Under the pieces are notes generated by a model that did not search any database, was not told the origin of the DNA, and saw only the letters and a program-made list of their open reading frames with translations. A DNA stretch of 64,000 nt, from the NCBI GenBank assembly GCA_015501055.1, contig JADNYV010000009.1, positions 124,001 through 188,000 on the forward strand. The letters run 5' to 3'. Of the stretch, positions 35,001-46,202 are shown in pieces. Positions within the stretch are counted from its first letter, which is position 1. Each line of letters opens with the position of its first letter. Position numbers and translations under genes: made by a program. This DNA is from Mucidula mucida (lineage: Eukaryota; Basidiomycota; Agaricomycetes; Agaricales; Physalacriaceae).

Positions 35001-35034
35001 GTTTACAACTTGTTTTTCGCCCACGGATTCCATC

Positions 35035-35074
35035 GCTGTCACAAACTCGCAGTGACTAGCCCAACTGCTCCATA
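35035..35074 (-). repeat. right terminal inverted repeat (with TA) of the DDE transposon
   Basis: Reverse complement of 13714-13753 over all 40 bases. It is separated from its own transposase by the 9.9 kb gypsy B insertion. Confidence 0.88.
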
Positions 35075-35295
35075 GTAATTTACCTTTTGAGAAGCCGGAC
35101 AAACATGCGCAAACTATCTTGACGCGGTGTCTGACTCTTTTGATTCTCAGTTCTGTAACACCACGAGCTCAACACTAATTCATTAGTGCACAATGCATTC
35201 ATTTTTTTTTAGCTCTCGGCGCAGCATCATCATGCATAGCAAGACATCTTTTACAACAAATACATAGTTTATCATTCGGTGAGCCCCCGTCAACC

Positions 35296-36405
35296 TCATG
35301 CTTTGATTCTCTCTTCCATGTCCGTGTAGGCATTGAGAGCGAGCTGACCTCCCAAATGCGCGTACAGGACATTTCCTCCTTTGATTTCGCCTTTCTTGAT
35401 CATGTCAACCATACCAGCCAAACTTTTGCCCTCGTAGACTGGGTCAGTAATAAACGCATCCATACGTGCCCCGTATTTGATCGCCTCTATCGTCTGTTCG
35501 TCGGGAATACCATAGCAGCCTGCATGGTATCGCTCATCCAGAATGACATCTGCTTCCGTGATATCCTCCGCGGCCAGTCCAATTTTTTCGCCCGTGTTCT
35601 TCGCAATGCGTAGGACCTGCGCTCTCGTCTCGGCGGGCTTCGCTGAGGCGTCAATACCAATGACGCGACGTGGCGCGTCGTTGGGGTTGAGTTTGGCCAG
35701 CAGCTTAAACCCTGCAATCATGCCAGCGAAAGTGGAACCTGTGACGGCGCAGACAATGATGGTGTCGAAAAATACGCCGAGGTCTTTCTCTTGGGCCGCG
35801 ACCTCAAATGCCCAACGCGCGAAGCCAAGTCCGCCAAGCGGATGGTCCGATGCACCGGCAGGGATATAGTAGGGCTTCCCGCCTTCGGCTTTGACCTCAT
35901 CAGTGAGCGACGCGGCGGTGGGTTTGTGCTCAATTCCGAAGGTGGAGGCATCAAGACGAGGCTCGGCGCCCATCAAGCGCGAGAGCTGGAGGTTGCCGAC
36001 TTTATCATACACAGGATCGTTCCATTCTACCCAGTGCTCTTGCACCAATTTGGCCTGTACACGGCCATTGATCAGTGATATCGAACAAGACACAGCTCAC
36101 CGCACCTTTAAGCCAGATTTTGCTGCGACGGCAGCTACTTGACGCGTGTGGTTGCTCTGCACGCCTCCGATACTGACGAGCGTGTCTGCCCCTTGCGCTA
36201 GAGCCTCGGACAGGAGGTATTCTAGCTTGCGCGTCTTATTACCGCCAAAAGCTAATCCGGAGTTGCAATCGTCGCGCTTTGCCCAGATCCCGACATTACC
36301 ACCGAGGTCCTTCGTCATACGATCGAGCTTGTGGATGGGAGATGGCCCAAAGAGGAGGGACTCCCTCGGGATTTCGGCGAATGGGGACGGAAGGGTGAAG
36401 CTCAT
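35296..36405 (-). CDS. 1-aminocyclopropane-1-carboxylate (ACC) deaminase
   Basis: Exons 36405-36106 and 36054-35296 (51-nt intron) give 352 residues, the family length. The PLP lysine lies in [28 protein letters not shown] and [12 protein letters not shown] follow. The residues said to separate true ACC deaminases from D-cysteine desulfhydrases are of the deaminase kind: Glu in [12 protein letters not shown] and Leu in LYAHLGG. The enzyme opens ACC to 2-oxobutanoate and ammonia in the cytosol. In a plant-associated fungus it could use or remove the plant ethylene precursor. The start [21 protein letters not shown] is the only good one. No targeting signal is seen. Confidence 0.93.
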
Positions 36406-37100
36406 GATAGTAGGGCACGAAGAGGCAGATCAGATACGTTTCGACATTTGAAGACTTCTTTTAAGCAGGTGACGGACCCTCTGCGATACTTTCGGCCTCT
36501 GCATATGGGAGAGCGTTAGCCTACGGGGAACGGTATCATCTTAAAGGCTACGCTTGATCTATGACTCATTGATAAGATACCGCCGGGATAGGTTATCACC
36601 TCCTCAAATTGGACCCACTCCTGTCAGTGTTGCCGTTGTCCTCCGCCTGACAGGAAAAATCACTCGCAAGAGCTGTACAGTCGCGACGATCAATCATGAT
36701 TCTCGCGGACCACTACTAGTACATCAGCCCCTCACGACAATCCACATGGACCATGATCACGTACAATCACGGATGCCTTGTCCCATCAGCCGCCATCCAT
36801 ATCTGATACATAGACCAGTCTGTGTACCTCTGCGTACGCAAGGTTTTCATCAAACTGGAAGAGGAAGAAAGTGCCAAGCGCGTTGCATGTGAAGTCACGC
36901 CGGGTCTCAACGTTGGTAATATTAATAGCTGGAGGCTGGAGCATATGCTTTAGCCTTTGCCCATCATCTACACCCCAGAGACGCCCACGGAGGCTCTTCT
37001 CTCTCTTCTAGCTCAGCTTCAGTCCCTTGGTGGATTTTGACGCGCTCATAAACGCCTTCCTATCTTTTCGTCTCCAAGTCACTCCCTCGCCGGTACTATC
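36406..37100. other. divergent intergenic region between ACC deaminase and App1-like gene
   Basis: No supportable gene. It must hold the promoters of both divergently transcribed neighbours. Confidence 0.5.
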
Positions 37101-38294
37101 ATGCGTTCCGCAGCCTTCATTCTTTCCCTTCTCGCTGGCGTTTATACCCTACCCACCAACACTCCCCGAGCCTCCAATAGTGTTCTGTTATTCGACGCGC
37201 CCGCTTTCATTGATCCCGCAGACGGCACCAGCACCCTCATCAGCCAGGAAGTGTTTGTCTTCCAAGACCCAGTTGGAGATGCTCTAACAGAACTGACAAA
37301 CATCATAAAAACTGGTCTGGCTCTATTCGGTATCAGCGGAGAAGACCTCTCTACTGCAATCGAGCGGACCAAGCTCTTCGTCGCGGGTGGCATTAGTGAC
37401 CAGTCGGTATCGGTGGCTATATCCGGTTGTAGCGGGGCAGGTGTTTTGGCGGATACAGCCGACTCCGGGCTGGCGCTGCAGAACGTCTCTGTGGGGACGT
37501 GCGACACAGCGACACAGTTTTCTGGACAGTTGGTGGACGATGCCGCCACGACATCAATCGTATTCGCGTCCCCCGACAACGGTTTTGGCGTTATCTCTGG
37601 TATGCCATTCTCGAGCACCGCAAACTGAGTTTTGAGCTTACAATTCATAGATATTGACGATACCGTCAAAATCAGTCATGTTCTCGACAAGATAGCATTG
37701 GCGAAGGCTACGCTCTTTGATGATCCCACGCCCGTGGCCGGCATGCCCGACCTCTACGCCACGCTTTCCCAAACGCTGAATGATCCCAACTTCATATACA
37801 TAACTGGTTCTCCATTTCAACTATACCCCTTCCTTCGCGACTTTTTGGAGACATCTTTCCCAGAGACGCGTGGGCCCATCTTCGCCAAAAATCTCACCTT
37901 GTCCGACCCGGCGGGTATATTCGATCTCCTATTCGATGACAACGACACGTTCGACTTCAAACTATCTCAGATTTCTCGCGTGCAGGGTATGTTCCCGAAC
38001 AAGAAGTTCTTGACAGTCGGGGACTCCACCGAGAAGGATCCCGAGACGTATGGAGAGGCGTAAGGTTCTTTCCTCGCAACATTTCTTTGCAAGGTTGACG
38101 CGTTTCTCAGGTTCCGTCTGTTCGGAGATTTCATTCAGTGCATCTGGATTCGCAAGGTTGATGATGCGGACAACTCTGATGAACGGTTTGCGGCCGCATT
38201 TGAAGGTGTACCGGAAACGAAATTCAGAGTTTATACGGACGACGATATTGTCAACGTTCTACCTACGATTGATGTTGCCGGTGGGTCATGTTAA
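37101..38294 (+). CDS. secreted App1-type (DUF2183) phosphatidate phosphatase-like protein
   Basis: Exons 37101-37599, 37651-38059 and 38111-38294 give 363 residues in phase. A clear signal peptide (MRSAAFILSLLAGVYT) comes first. A beta-rich N-terminal domain follows, then the catalytic DUF2183 domain beginning DIDDTVKISHV (DXDXT), with FIYITGSPFQLYPFLRDFL and KKFLTVGDSTEKDPETYGE as the other conserved blocks. Yeast App1 is a cytosolic Mg2+-dependent phosphatidate phosphatase of actin patches; the signal peptide here suggests a secreted or wall-associated relative, which is inference. It is divergent from ACC deaminase and convergent with the monooxygenase. Confidence 0.88.
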
Positions 38295-38368
38295 TCTGTT
38301 TTAAGGCAGGAAATTTGGCACTATGTAATACACTCGTTCATACCTATTGACCTGGCCGATCTCGAAGC

Positions 38369-39737
38369 TCACGCCAAAGTTTTGAATAGCTGAGTGAATT
38401 TCTCCCTCGCATCTTGCATGCAGTCATGTCCGTTGATCATCTTCTGCACATCCGCATCCGCCCACTTATCCGGAACCTCCCCACGCTGCTTCTCCATAAA
38501 CGCCGCAAACTGTTTGTCACGCTCTTCTCTCGCGGCCCCTTCGCCAAGATGTAAACGCCTTCCGGATGCTGCAGCAAGAGCCACCAGGGTGTCAGTTCGC
38601 TCTTTCCGCAGCATCTGGTACACCCGTAGCGTCTTGTTGATAGTCTCAGGAGAACAATCCGGCATCATTGATAGGACGACGCTGAGTACCGCCGCATCTT
38701 CAATGGCTTGGGCAGCACCCTGCGCCAGATGGGGTAGTGTGGGATGGCAGGCATCACCGACAAGTGTCACTTGATGGTGTACCCAGGTTGGAAGGGGAGC
38801 GTGGACGCGCATCTTCCACTCGCATACTTCGCCCTCCGGAACGAAATCCAACATGCGCTGGATCATAGGACAAAAGTCGGAGAAGACCTTGAGCATTTGC
38901 TTCTTTGATCCCTTGGTGGTATAAGTGGCGGAAGGAGCTTCGGCGAAATTAACGTCGGGTTGACTGGTGGAAATGTTGTAGAGCTGCTTCGATGACATGG
39001 AATATGCGATGATATGGCGCTTTTCGCCTATCCATCTCGTTGCCGAGTCGGAGTCCATGAGCGCGAGCAGCTCCGGATCGTGCTGGAGGTCCTCGCGCCT
39101 GAGGATAATACGGTAAGACGCCTGACCTGAATCCTCTACCGAAGCCTCAACGCCTAGAACCTCCAAGAGTTTCACTCGCGTAGAGCTTTTAATTCCATCA
39201 CACGCGATTACCACATCAGTCTCCACTTCATAAGGTTTTCCGCTTCGAGGAACAACCTTTATCTTGGGTCTGGGTCCGAACGAGAGGACCTCGACCGTGG
39301 TGGAGAAGTGGATCTGGATGCCGGGGTGCTTCTTACAGCCTGCGTACAGCGCGCCCGCAAGCGACGCTCGGTGACCGACCACATGCGGGAATCCATATCT
39401 TTCGCGAACGTAGCTGAGGTCAATGTGCGCCAGTTCTGCGTTCGTAGAGCCTTGCCGGATGCTCGTCGCCCTCATATCCACTGCCTCCGGCTCTATGTCT
39501 CCCCACACACCCAGGTGATCCAAGATTCGGGCCATATTGGGCGCCATTTGAATGCCAGCACCAACAAAGCCGAGGTCGGAAGCAACTTCGTATACAGAGA
39601 TTCGTTTGAAACCGGCTTTCGCGAGCGCCAAGGCGGTGCTCAGACCAGCCATACCTAATGAACGGTCAGATATACACTTTGTCCATAAAACCTGAATACA
39701 GACCAGCCCCGATAATGGCGACGTGCAAATTCTCCAT
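38369..39737 (-). CDS. FAD-dependent monooxygenase (salicylate hydroxylase-like)
   Basis: Exons 39737-39704 and 39654-38369 (49-nt intron) encode 439 residues. The dinucleotide fold is completed only by splicing: VAIIGAGMAGLSTALALAKA. Other class A flavin hydroxylase motifs are VIACDGIKSSTR (DG motif) and LVGDACHPTLPHLAQGAAQA (GD motif). No membrane segment or signal peptide is seen, so a cytosolic enzyme hydroxylating an aromatic acid is likely; the substrate cannot be told from sequence. It is convergent with the App1-like gene (stops 74 bp apart). Confidence 0.92.
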
Positions 39738-40956
39738 GGCTGCGAAACGAAAGATGATGGATCACAAAGAAGTATACACCCCCTGGCTACGCCTGAACTT
39801 TTATAGAACCCTCACCCCACCCTGGCAGTTGGAAGACGGTCACGAGAGTACTTACTCTAACGACATGAGGACGGCAGGAATCAAAATTATCTAACTATAG
39901 AACGAATTCGAAGTTGATGTTGAACAAAGCTGCCACGATGGCTCGCAATTATATTGATGCGACGTTTAAAGTGTCGCATGTGACTAGCAAGCTAGGTCAA
40001 GAAGTGCGGGATATCGGGTGGGGAGTGGTAGGAAAGACTGGGTGATACTCTTGGGGAGGAACGAGGTGGCCAGACTGGATCTTAACGATCAACAGGATGC
40101 GGGTCCACGGACATGGTAAGGCCATATCAATGTGTATCTACCTGAAGAAATGTGTGTGAGCACGCAAGGACTGTTTCAAATTTCAAGGCTAAGACACAGA
40201 TTCGATTCCCTCTTACAACCAAGAACATGACGTCTTCGAAGAAGGAAAGAAGAATCTGAAAAGCGTCTTTGTACGCCTAGCTTTCAGGTATTGAAGAACT
40301 CAGAGCCTCAGACGCGGCCGTAAAACTTCAACAGGTAGGATTTGAACTCCGCCTACATTGAAGATCGAGCCTTAAGCTTATACTCGACATGTCACCCTCA
40401 TTCGAACTCGACATCCTAGTACTCCCCAAGGAGCCGACACAGAGCAATGCTGCGAACCTTACTATGATCTTCATTATAGTCAAAGTTTCTGGTCCCCCTG
40501 CAAAGTGTTGCAAGAATGTCCGTGCTGCCGTGAAAGCTCAATTCAAGAACCATGTGCCTCTCTTATACCGAGTGTGCATTCTATTGTACCCTTGGAAAAC
40601 AAACCTCATCTACTTCAGGCTCGCGATAAAGGCTTGATGACCACACAAGCGTTCCGGAACAAGTTGGCAGCTCAGGCTCGCCTCGCATGAGGAATTATTC
40701 ACTACTAAGCCAAATGAGCCACTGCCCGCGTGTTCTTCATCGCTGTCCTGGGTCCACGAGTGGACGTCGCCTTTGACGAGGACGACCAGATGCCGCCGGA
40801 AGTACACTTCCTCCATAAAAGTTCGTCATCCTCTGCCAATTCTACTGATCGCATTGTAGTACTCATTGGGCCAATGTTAGCATCAAAGACCATCAGGTCA
40901 CCGTTCGCAAAGACAGGTGGCCCTCTGTTGCTGCCGAATCCCACAATTACTTCAGA
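39738..40956. other. intergenic with fragmentary open frames
   Basis: Short frames at 40389-40637 and 40505-40690 (ending LMTTQAFRNKLAAQARLA) precede the kinase-like pseudogene. They could be remnants of its N-terminal region, but I cannot join them into a gene. Confidence 0.35.
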
Positions 40957-42193
40957 ATGCAGGCCTCGGCCGATGCTCTCCTCGATAGACGTTTTACCTC
41001 GCTTGGGCCATCCACTGCGGCGCCACCCATAGAGCTCTTCCATCCCGCATTTGCTTCCTACAAGAGAGATTCTGAAGATCTTAGCTGGACGTCCCTCCAG
41101 ATGTCGTTCGCAACGTCGCAGCGCTTCTGCGAAAGCTCTCCGCCGTCGCCAACGATGAGTATTCTCGCGACTGTGACTGTCTACAGTTGCTGGACCGCAT
41201 ACTCAAGACCGACCTCGAGGAGCTGGCCAACTCGAACAGAACGAGTGTGTCGCTCACCCGGACGCCCATCGATTCTAGTTGTGGGACGCCTGTCTTTCTC
41301 CAGCTCAAGATTGAGCTTGACAGTGACGAGCCGGAGCCGTCCTTACAGCTCTCATTCTCTTATGCACAATACCACTGTGCGCGAGAGGTGAGCGTTCAAT
41401 TCAACCACTTGCAATGTCTACTCATATATACCTTAGCGTGATGCCCTTTTCAGCCAGTCCAAATGCCCTGCGTTCGGCATGCGTGTAGCCGCATAGGCGG
41501 CGACACATCAGTATTTGCTGTCGCGCGTCGGTTTTTCGCCCTTCGGCGCGCCATCGCCGAGTTGGCTGCATACTACAAAACGATACATCCCTCCACCACT
41601 CCCGATCGCTACTTCCCGTCGTTCAAGTCGTACACTGATGAAAACGGTAACAGCGTCGCGTTCAGATACGTCAAACCTCTTGAGATGGACCTTTCGTGTA
41701 TGATATTTCTGGCTAAGAGGCTTGACAGTGAGGAACAGTTCGTTGTCAAGTTTGTTAGTCGCTGTGGTGCTGCTGCTCACAGGCATATGGCTTCGGCGGA
41801 TTTACACCTCAGCTTTTGTGCCATCAGCTACTGGATTCAGGGTACGACGGCTGGGTGCTTGTCGCCATGGACTATGTCGCTGGTAAGACTATTTTCGACG
41901 AGTACGGGGAAGGCCCACTTCCTGAAGAGCTACTTGGAGCCATACGGGAGGCGTTGGACCATCTGCGATCCAAAGATTAACCTCTACCTGATCTGCGGCG
42001 GCAAAATGTCATGCTTACAGGCCAGAAGGACCTACCCATGCGCGGACGCATCAGAATCATCGACATTGATTGGGTCTGTGTGGAGGGAGGTGGCGCTCGG
42101 TGGCTTTTTCGCGAGATCCGGGCGTTGGCCGATGCTGAGGAGTACGATGTGATTACGAGAACACATGAGGAGAATATGTTCGCAAGATTCTAG
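40957..42193 (+). pseudogene. protein kinase-like gene of the expanded mushroom family, broken
   Basis: From ATG 40957 the reading gives PPIELFHPAFASYKRD. It shifts frame near 41090 to LDVPPDVVRNVAALLRKLSA and continues to SFSYAQYHCARE, then an intron (41389-41437) follows. A deletion near 41480 joins to GGDTSVFAVARRFFALRRAI. Kinase-like signatures follow: EQFVVKFVSR (ATP-binding Lys), after another shift VLVAMDYVAGKTIF, then DLRRQNVML (catalytic loop) and IRIIDIDWV (DFG-equivalent). A TAA at 41978-41980 interrupts the frame just before the catalytic loop. There are at least four lesions. Confidence 0.75.
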
Positions 42194-42469
42194 CGATGGT
42201 TTACACTGTCAATCGATAACATCGCAATTTACCTTCAGACTGCCCTCCCGTGAGAAGCAGTGAAAATGACTGAGACCGGCGGGACTTCATGATCCCATAG
42301 ATAGACATTCGTCGGGCAGTCGCTGCCGCAGCTGGCTCTTCGAGGACAAGCATGGGCGCGCCTGTATCATGTGAGACTGAGATTTGTTCTACTGTTCTTG
42401 TCCTATAAAGCGTTAGGTTCGAATGACAGCCTTACGCTGACTCTTTCTCATTAACATCACGCTACGACC

Positions 42470-43482
42470 ATGTCTATGCATCAACCCGATATCCCACAAC
42501 CCCTCGATTGCTTCTCGTTATCGCCTTCATTTGGACCGCCTGTAATCTACCACATACTATTCTCGGAGTGGAAATTGTCTAATGGTTTTGTAAGTCTTCA
42601 CTATGATGGCGCAGTTCAACCAATTCAAGCATCACATCAAGGAAAGTGCTTCGAGCTCATCAATGGTCTCGAACCAGGAGAACTTGGGAAATTCTATGAC
42701 CTGGGAGTCTGTGACTTGCGTGTTGAGTACCACAGTGCCGTCACAAATGATTGGTCGACGGTCGTTGACTAGTAGTAGGATCTTAGTTCAATATAGTATG
42801 CTGAAGGCCATCAGCAACCATCAATTTTCGTTTTCTCCGTCTATGGATGATCTTGAGAAGATCTTGTCCCTGTACGAGCACAATGCAAAGTGGCCTACAG
42901 AATCTGTACGCTTTCGATTTGATCGCAAGGTCAGTACTGACACTTTGATCGCAAGGTCAGTACTGACACTTTATGACAAATTACCGCTGTTGACGCACCC
43001 TGCTTTACATAAAAAATGGCCTCTCAATTCGACTATACACCACTTTCTCATAGAGTCCATGAACCCATCTATACGCGCCATCCTTTGACCGGTGTCGTGA
43101 GCAAGCACGAATACCCTCACCCTAATCTACCCAAGATCCGCCTCCATATCCATCCTGTGTTCGCGGCATACCATGCCACATTTTGTGCTGCTATTTGGAT
43201 ATGGAACCAGTGCCATCTTGTGCTAGTATCCTGTACCGAATAGACCAGACAACTTACAAGTCAAAGACTAGGGTATTCATGACCATGTATCCGTCGCAAG
43301 CTCGATTTCCGGACCCGTACACTCCGTTTTCCTACTCATCGCCAAGAACTGGTTTGTCTCCAAACATTTCCTCTCCGCATTGTACGATGAGAAAACGCAG
43401 CGGCGATGTTTTGGAAACAGAGACGGCATTTATCACCATCGCTAAACGGCTGCGCCGCGTACACTTCGATGTGACGAAATAG
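42470..43482 (+). pseudogene. protein X pseudogene (copy 2, inverted arm)
   Basis: Exon 1 (42470-42589), the first intron and exon 2 (from 42630) match copy 1 and are open. At the second donor a 26-base exact tandem duplication (42921-42946 / 42947-42972) repeats the exon end and the GTCAGT donor. The matching acceptor TTAG of copy 1 is TTACAT here, so it is lost. In exon 3 (from 43010) one extra base near 43201 (TTGGATATGGAACCAG) shifts the frame. The rest of exon 3 continues to TAG at 43480-43482. Confidence 0.78.
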
Positions 43483-43629
43483 CTTTGTGGTGATAATATT
43501 TAGGCTGTGGGCGACGTTCCGGACGCGCCGATGTAGCTTGGTGTTGACTTGGCATTTATATGAAAAAAGGCCTCGTTGTTGGCAAATGTCCCAGCGTGTT
43601 ACTCATGATAATATGCGTTGTCCTTTTCC

Positions 43630-44310
43630 GTGACGACGACGGTAAGGTCTCTGAGTCGCCGCATAGTCAGCGTAGTTATCAGCTGGTGTCGCATCCTTTG
43701 CGAATAGTCTGCATACATAGTCAGCTAGGCGTACTGGTCAAAATCAAAGTAAATCGCATCCGACGCGAAATGTGAGGCTCCGCCCTATCATCAATTCGAA
43801 ACTTGCACAATCTAGTCGTTCAGCATCGCAGATACACGAAGCCCTCACCATCTTCTTTGCAGCAATCGCCAAGGTCATAAGAGTCAGCCCATAGCATGAG
43901 CACCACTACGACGCCTCTGCGCCCCCATCATTGGACATGCGTCCCTCATTTCTCTTATCGACGCGTCTCCCGCTCTTTCGGACGTTCAAACATTGCTGCG
44001 CATTCGTGTCGTCACCCGCACACTGTGCGTTGCTTGTCTGTACGAAAGCCGCCACAGCCGGGCTCGATGTGCGAGTCGGTCAAGGTGTTCTGATTCCTGT
44101 CAGAGATTGGATCAGATGGCATTGACTATAAGTGAGAGGAGTGGAGGTACGCACCTTTACGCTCCAAGCACACGAGGCATGCAACAATCCCTAGCAGATT
44201 AGAGTTGTACCATAGTCAGCCAGGAGGAAAGTGTACCAGTCTCGCATAGTTTGTCCAGTCTGGGCATAGCCAGCATTCGCAAAATCCAAGATGCGAACCA
44301 GATTGATTAT
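43630..44310 (-). pseudogene. GH45 endoglucanase pseudogene (copy 4, inverted arm)
   Basis: It aligns with GH45 copy 2 from the signal peptide onward, but the start codon is ATA (44310-44308) and stops interrupt the frame. The GACTGT..AAG exon keeps a GT donor (AAAG|GTGCGT), unlike the GC donor in the intact genes. Downstream exons are scrambled in the same way as in copy 1, showing that decay began before arms A and B separated or by conversion between them. Confidence 0.8.
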
Positions 44311-45088
44311 GCTGAGACGAGCGCTGCTGAAGGATGGACGAGGTCCTTCTTTACTTCCCGGTATCACTCCGAGATAACAAAAACAATATCGGACGACGGC
44401 AGTACACCTTCGATAGCGACAGTAACAGTGTCAGTGCTAGTAACAGACCGAGGTCGTACTTCTAAACGCGTGTGTCGACCTTTGTTGAACGTCCACCGAC
44501 TGATGGACTATCGGGCGACCTTCAAGGTAGAAGCGAAATGAACACAAAATCGATCTGCCAACAATCAAGCGTGCAGCAGAAAAACAGTCGCCAAGGAAAT
44601 CATATCGCTTGCATGGAAGCTCCGAGACCCACTGCTTTCAAACAAACTGGTTCGGGAGCAGCGTGAAGAAGTAGTCGGTGATTTCGCGCCTTCCTCATAC
44701 GTAGAGACACGCACGAGAGAGATGTCCGGCGCGTTCCTCGAGATGTTTGAGAGTCTGGAACGCTGCAGTCAGGCCGTGCTCCGTATCATGATTGTAAACT
44801 ACTCACTAGATTTGGCGCACGCCTATCTCCTCAAGAAAGCGACCAAGAATGAGCTTGTAGACAGTCATTAAATGAAACCGAGGAGGCAAAAAGTAGCGCC
44901 TCGAGGCTTCTTCCCAGTAAGGACGCGGAGTCGATGAGAATGTGAACAAAGGTGTAGACGTCAATGTTAGATAAACGCGTCGCTAACGTTGAGAAGAAGT
45001 TAGGAATAGGAAATCGTGCAAGGATCGATTGAACGTTGGACCGGACCTTCGAGCGCAGAGCAATACAGTGTGATTAATCAACGTGAAG

Positions 45089-46202
45089 CTACACATTAGT
45101 CGATTTTTTGTCGTCTTCATCGTCACTTGACTCGGGACCTGGCTCATCCTCGTCTGAAAACGCATGATTGGGATTCCGAAACAACAGGTCCTCTCCGTCC
45201 TCGCGCTGTTCATCTGAAACAGTATAAGCAAACCGACGTTGCACAGATGTGATGAAGATACCTTTTTCTCTTCTTGAATCTTCGTAGCTCTTCTCCAACT
45301 CGGCAATGATCGTTTCCTGCATAGCGCTGATCTCCTCTGATGACTTGCACGTCTTGTACTGTTCAAAGTATGCCCTTGCAAACAATTTATAATAGCCCGT
45401 GGTAGAGCATAGTAGACGTACTTGTTCACATTCCAAAACGATCCTCCCCAGCCGAATCCAGAAAGCAGCTTCTCGGAATATGAATCAAAGCCAGTGATAT
45501 AAAACGCGGCTGCCAAAGCCTCGACGCAGTTTAGACGCCACGGTTTGCCGTAGTTTGTAGGATTGGTTGCTATGAGATAGGGCACTATGGGCTGATTAGA
45601 CAAATAGAATGTACATAATGGTTCAACGTGCGTAATCGCTCATGGGGACTCGCAATCTTGGAAAACGGCACGTCGTCCAAGCGTGCCCAGGAGCACTCCA
45701 CAACTGCCAATCCGCCTTGCAATATAATGTCTCTGTCGGCAGGCGATATTACCGCAATTCCCTTCGGCCTGGCAGCGAGTTAGTCGAGAAATTGCAATAA
45801 CTGAAAACAGACGCACGAAACGACAATGCCTCTAAATCTTGCACCGACTTTGAGCTCCTTTATTAGACCCAGCCTAGACAGTTTCTTCCCAGAACAGCGA
45901 CGCGGATCGCAGTGGTCAAAGTCCTATCTCTCCCAAGCGTAAGTTGGCGAAAATGGCGGTCGTCAAAGGCAGCCTACCCACATCGCGACAGGCACCTCGA
46001 TTTTAACGTCATTTTCACCTTCCGAGCCCGATTCACCGTCGTTGTCAGACACATTGTCGACGGCGCTTTCTGGACGAACGTCCGATGCCATGGCGCGGTC
46101 TTTCGGGTGTAAACCGCGACCTCTACCGCCGCGTCCACGGGTCGCTGTTCTTCCTCGCTTTGGGCGACTAGATGATGCCTGATCTGAGCCTTTCTTTGCC
46201 AT
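45089..46202 (-). CDS. TSR3: 18S rRNA aminocarboxypropyltransferase Tsr3 (copy 3, intact)
   Basis: The six-exon structure is the same as at 4867-5972, read on the minus strand from ATG 46202 to TAG at 45089. The protein is nearly the same from IEVPVAMW onward, with VVECSWARLDDVPFSKI, PYLIATNP and LLSGFGWGGSFWNV all kept; most differences are in the basic N-terminal tail and acidic C-terminus. Intron 3 (45585-45631) again needs a GC donor (TTAC|GCACGT). No stop or frameshift is seen, so the genome carries at least two apparently functional TSR3 genes 40 kb apart. Confidence 0.9.

Larger units (their letters stand above)
13716..35072 (-). mobile_element. Tc1/mariner-like DDE transposon, interrupted by three nested insertions
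   Basis: The ends are perfect 40-base inverted repeats (including the flanking TA) at 13714-13753 and 35035-35074, beginning TATGGAGCAGTTGGGCTAGT. The element is flanked by TA on both sides, the target duplication of the IS630-Tc1-mariner group. Subtracting hAT (15261-17097 with one target copy), gypsy A (17893-24340) and gypsy B (25071-35005) leaves about 3.1 kb. That remainder holds one transposase gene on the minus strand. The host site is between the GH45 copy 3 and ACC deaminase genes. Confidence 0.85.

Noticed and set aside
35001..35034. Treating the sequence after gypsy B as host DNA
   Set aside because: The 40-bp repeat at 35035 shows it still belongs to the DDE transposon.
40330..40360. 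TAGGATTTGAACTCC resembling a tRNA T-arm
   Set aside because: Stem and loop lengths do not fit a T-arm, and no other tRNA arms are nearby.
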